Shown here: one piece after another, positions 14,764-15,191 of the stretch
Position numbering within the stretch: the first letter of the stretch is position 1
How the letters are laid out: each line of letters begins with the position of its first letter
The notes under the pieces: generated by a model
Seen by the model: the letters and a program-made list of their open reading frames with translations, nothing else
Told to the model about the DNA's origin: nothing
Databases searched by the model: none
Program-made: the position numbers and the translations under genes
Assembly (NCBI GenBank): GCA_902478935.1
Contig: CABSMV010000039.1
Span: 1-15,191, forward strand
Length of the DNA stretch: 15,191 nucleotides
Reading direction: 5' to 3'
Source of the DNA: an uncultured Collinsella sp.
GTDB taxonomy: Bacteria > Actinomycetota > Coriobacteriia > Coriobacteriales > Coriobacteriaceae

Positions 14764-14790
14764 GTTGCCGGTGCACGGGTTCGAACCCGT
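14758..14790 (+). repeat. 33-bp direct repeat of 14579-14611 (T tract plus T-arm-like palindrome)
   Basis: It is identical over 33 bases to 14579-14611, offset 179. It is the start of another structured element, but no hairpins 1-3 follow; sequence becomes A/T-rich at 14791. It is therefore a partial or terminal copy. Confidence 0.92.
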
Positions 14791-15096
14791 ATCTAGCTAT
14801 ATATAAGAACGCTTGGCGAACAAAACCCGCCTTTTACCGATGGGAAACAAATAACTGATGCCTTTGGAGTAAAGTAGCGCTCCAGAGATGACCGATGTCT
14901 CAATACACATAAAACAGCTGGTCATCGTCAATATCAGAAGCCAATGCTTCAGTTTTAACCTCAGTGATGCAACTGAGGGACCTATTCATTTGTGAACAAA
15001 ATATGGAGTGCGCGATTCCCGCCCCCGGGGCCCCTCCGGTCTGGCAATATATCTCCTTGCCGCGCGGCCCGGTCGAACCGGGAACCAGCGCAGGCG
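14791..15096. other. Non-coding region leading to the contig end
   Basis: No gene with a plausible start is visible. Stem-loops are present at 14959-14978 (CCTCAGT/ACTGAGG) and 15068-15082 (CCCGGT-CGA-ACCGGG). The first 200 bases are A/T-rich and the later part GC-rich. It probably holds the promoters and upstream leader of an rRNA operon, but I cannot place a -35/-10 pair. Confidence 0.5.
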
Positions 15097-15178
15097 TGCA
15101 CCTTGAGAACCGGATACTGCGAGGATGGACACAACTGATGTGTCGCATCCGGGCAGACATCGAACCATTTGAAATGGT
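15097..15178 (+). promoter_or_regulatory. Probable rRNA operon leader: boxA-like site and processing hairpins
   Basis: TGCACCTTGAGAACCGGATA (15097-15116) resembles the boxA-type sequence found in rRNA leaders and 16S-23S spacers of Gram-positive bacteria. It is followed by an 11-bp stem-loop (15123-15133 with 15139-15150, one bulged G) and a 6-bp one (ACCATT-TGA-AATGGT, 15164-15178). No 16S sequence precedes it, so a leader upstream of 16S is more likely than the internal spacer. The window ends at 15191, before any rRNA gene. Confidence 0.6.
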
Positions 15179-15191
15179 CTAACTTGGATTT

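Noticed and set aside
14476..14776. Several short open frames on the - strand over tRNA-Lys and its repeats
   Set aside because: They translate tRNA and hairpin DNA (peptides such as GFEPWTLGLK are common antisense-tRNA artefacts). No start signals.
14900..15182. Short open frames on both strands near the contig end
   Set aside because: No ribosome sites, overlap of stable hairpins and a boxA-like site. An rRNA leader explains the region better.

Overview
The window looks like a complete short-read contig from a GC-rich Gram-positive-type actinobacterium. Codon use, the Tat lipoprotein, the LPxTG adhesin with Cna_B repeats and the purine genes suggest Coriobacteriia, most likely Collinsella or a close relative. 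That assignment is inference; no rRNA gene is present to confirm it. The left end carries a Nextera-type transposase adapter (3-35). The right end runs into what looks like the leader of an rRNA operon, which is a typical place for an assembly to break.

Layout. 36-1559 (+) is the 3' part of a gene for an acidic, low-complexity protein ending in a degenerate M28-peptidase-like domain. It is followed by a small single-pass membrane protein (1581-1799) and a bidirectional terminator. 1866-5297 (-) encodes a large wall-anchored adhesin with a signal peptide, thioester domain, six Cna_B-type repeats, an unassigned domain and LPATG sorting signal. 5595-5669 (+) is tRNA-Gly(CCC), followed by a terminator and about 280 bp of structured non-coding repeats. 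6094-7440 is purB. 7569-9043 holds a TSCPD-domain protein whose stop overlaps the start of a Tat-exported lipoprotein. 9198-11497 is an OmpR-type response regulator and histidine kinase pair. 11607-13070 is purC followed directly by a two-TM membrane protein, then a terminator. 13161-14441 is an M29 aminopeptidase. 14470-14545 is tRNA-Lys(UUU), again followed by a terminator and structured repeats. 14791-15191 has no gene and ends in boxA-like and hairpin sequence.

The most interesting signal lies behind the two tRNA genes. The tRNAs are unrelated (Gly and Lys), yet each is followed by the same ordered set of parts: an intrinsic terminator, a T-arm-like sequence, a hairpin with AAACGC/GCGTTT stem, a GC-rich hairpin with a GNNA loop, a hairpin with the core GCGAAGC, and then a direct copy of the 3' end of that same resident tRNA. 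The parts are conserved between loci while the tRNA tail matches the local tRNA. No integrase or transposase is nearby. This fits a family of small elements tied to tRNA 3' ends; I know of no description of it, but I could not search for one.

Functionally, purB and purC both act in de novo purine synthesis but sit in separate transcription units here, with the two-component system between them. The sequence shows no direct regulatory link between the units.
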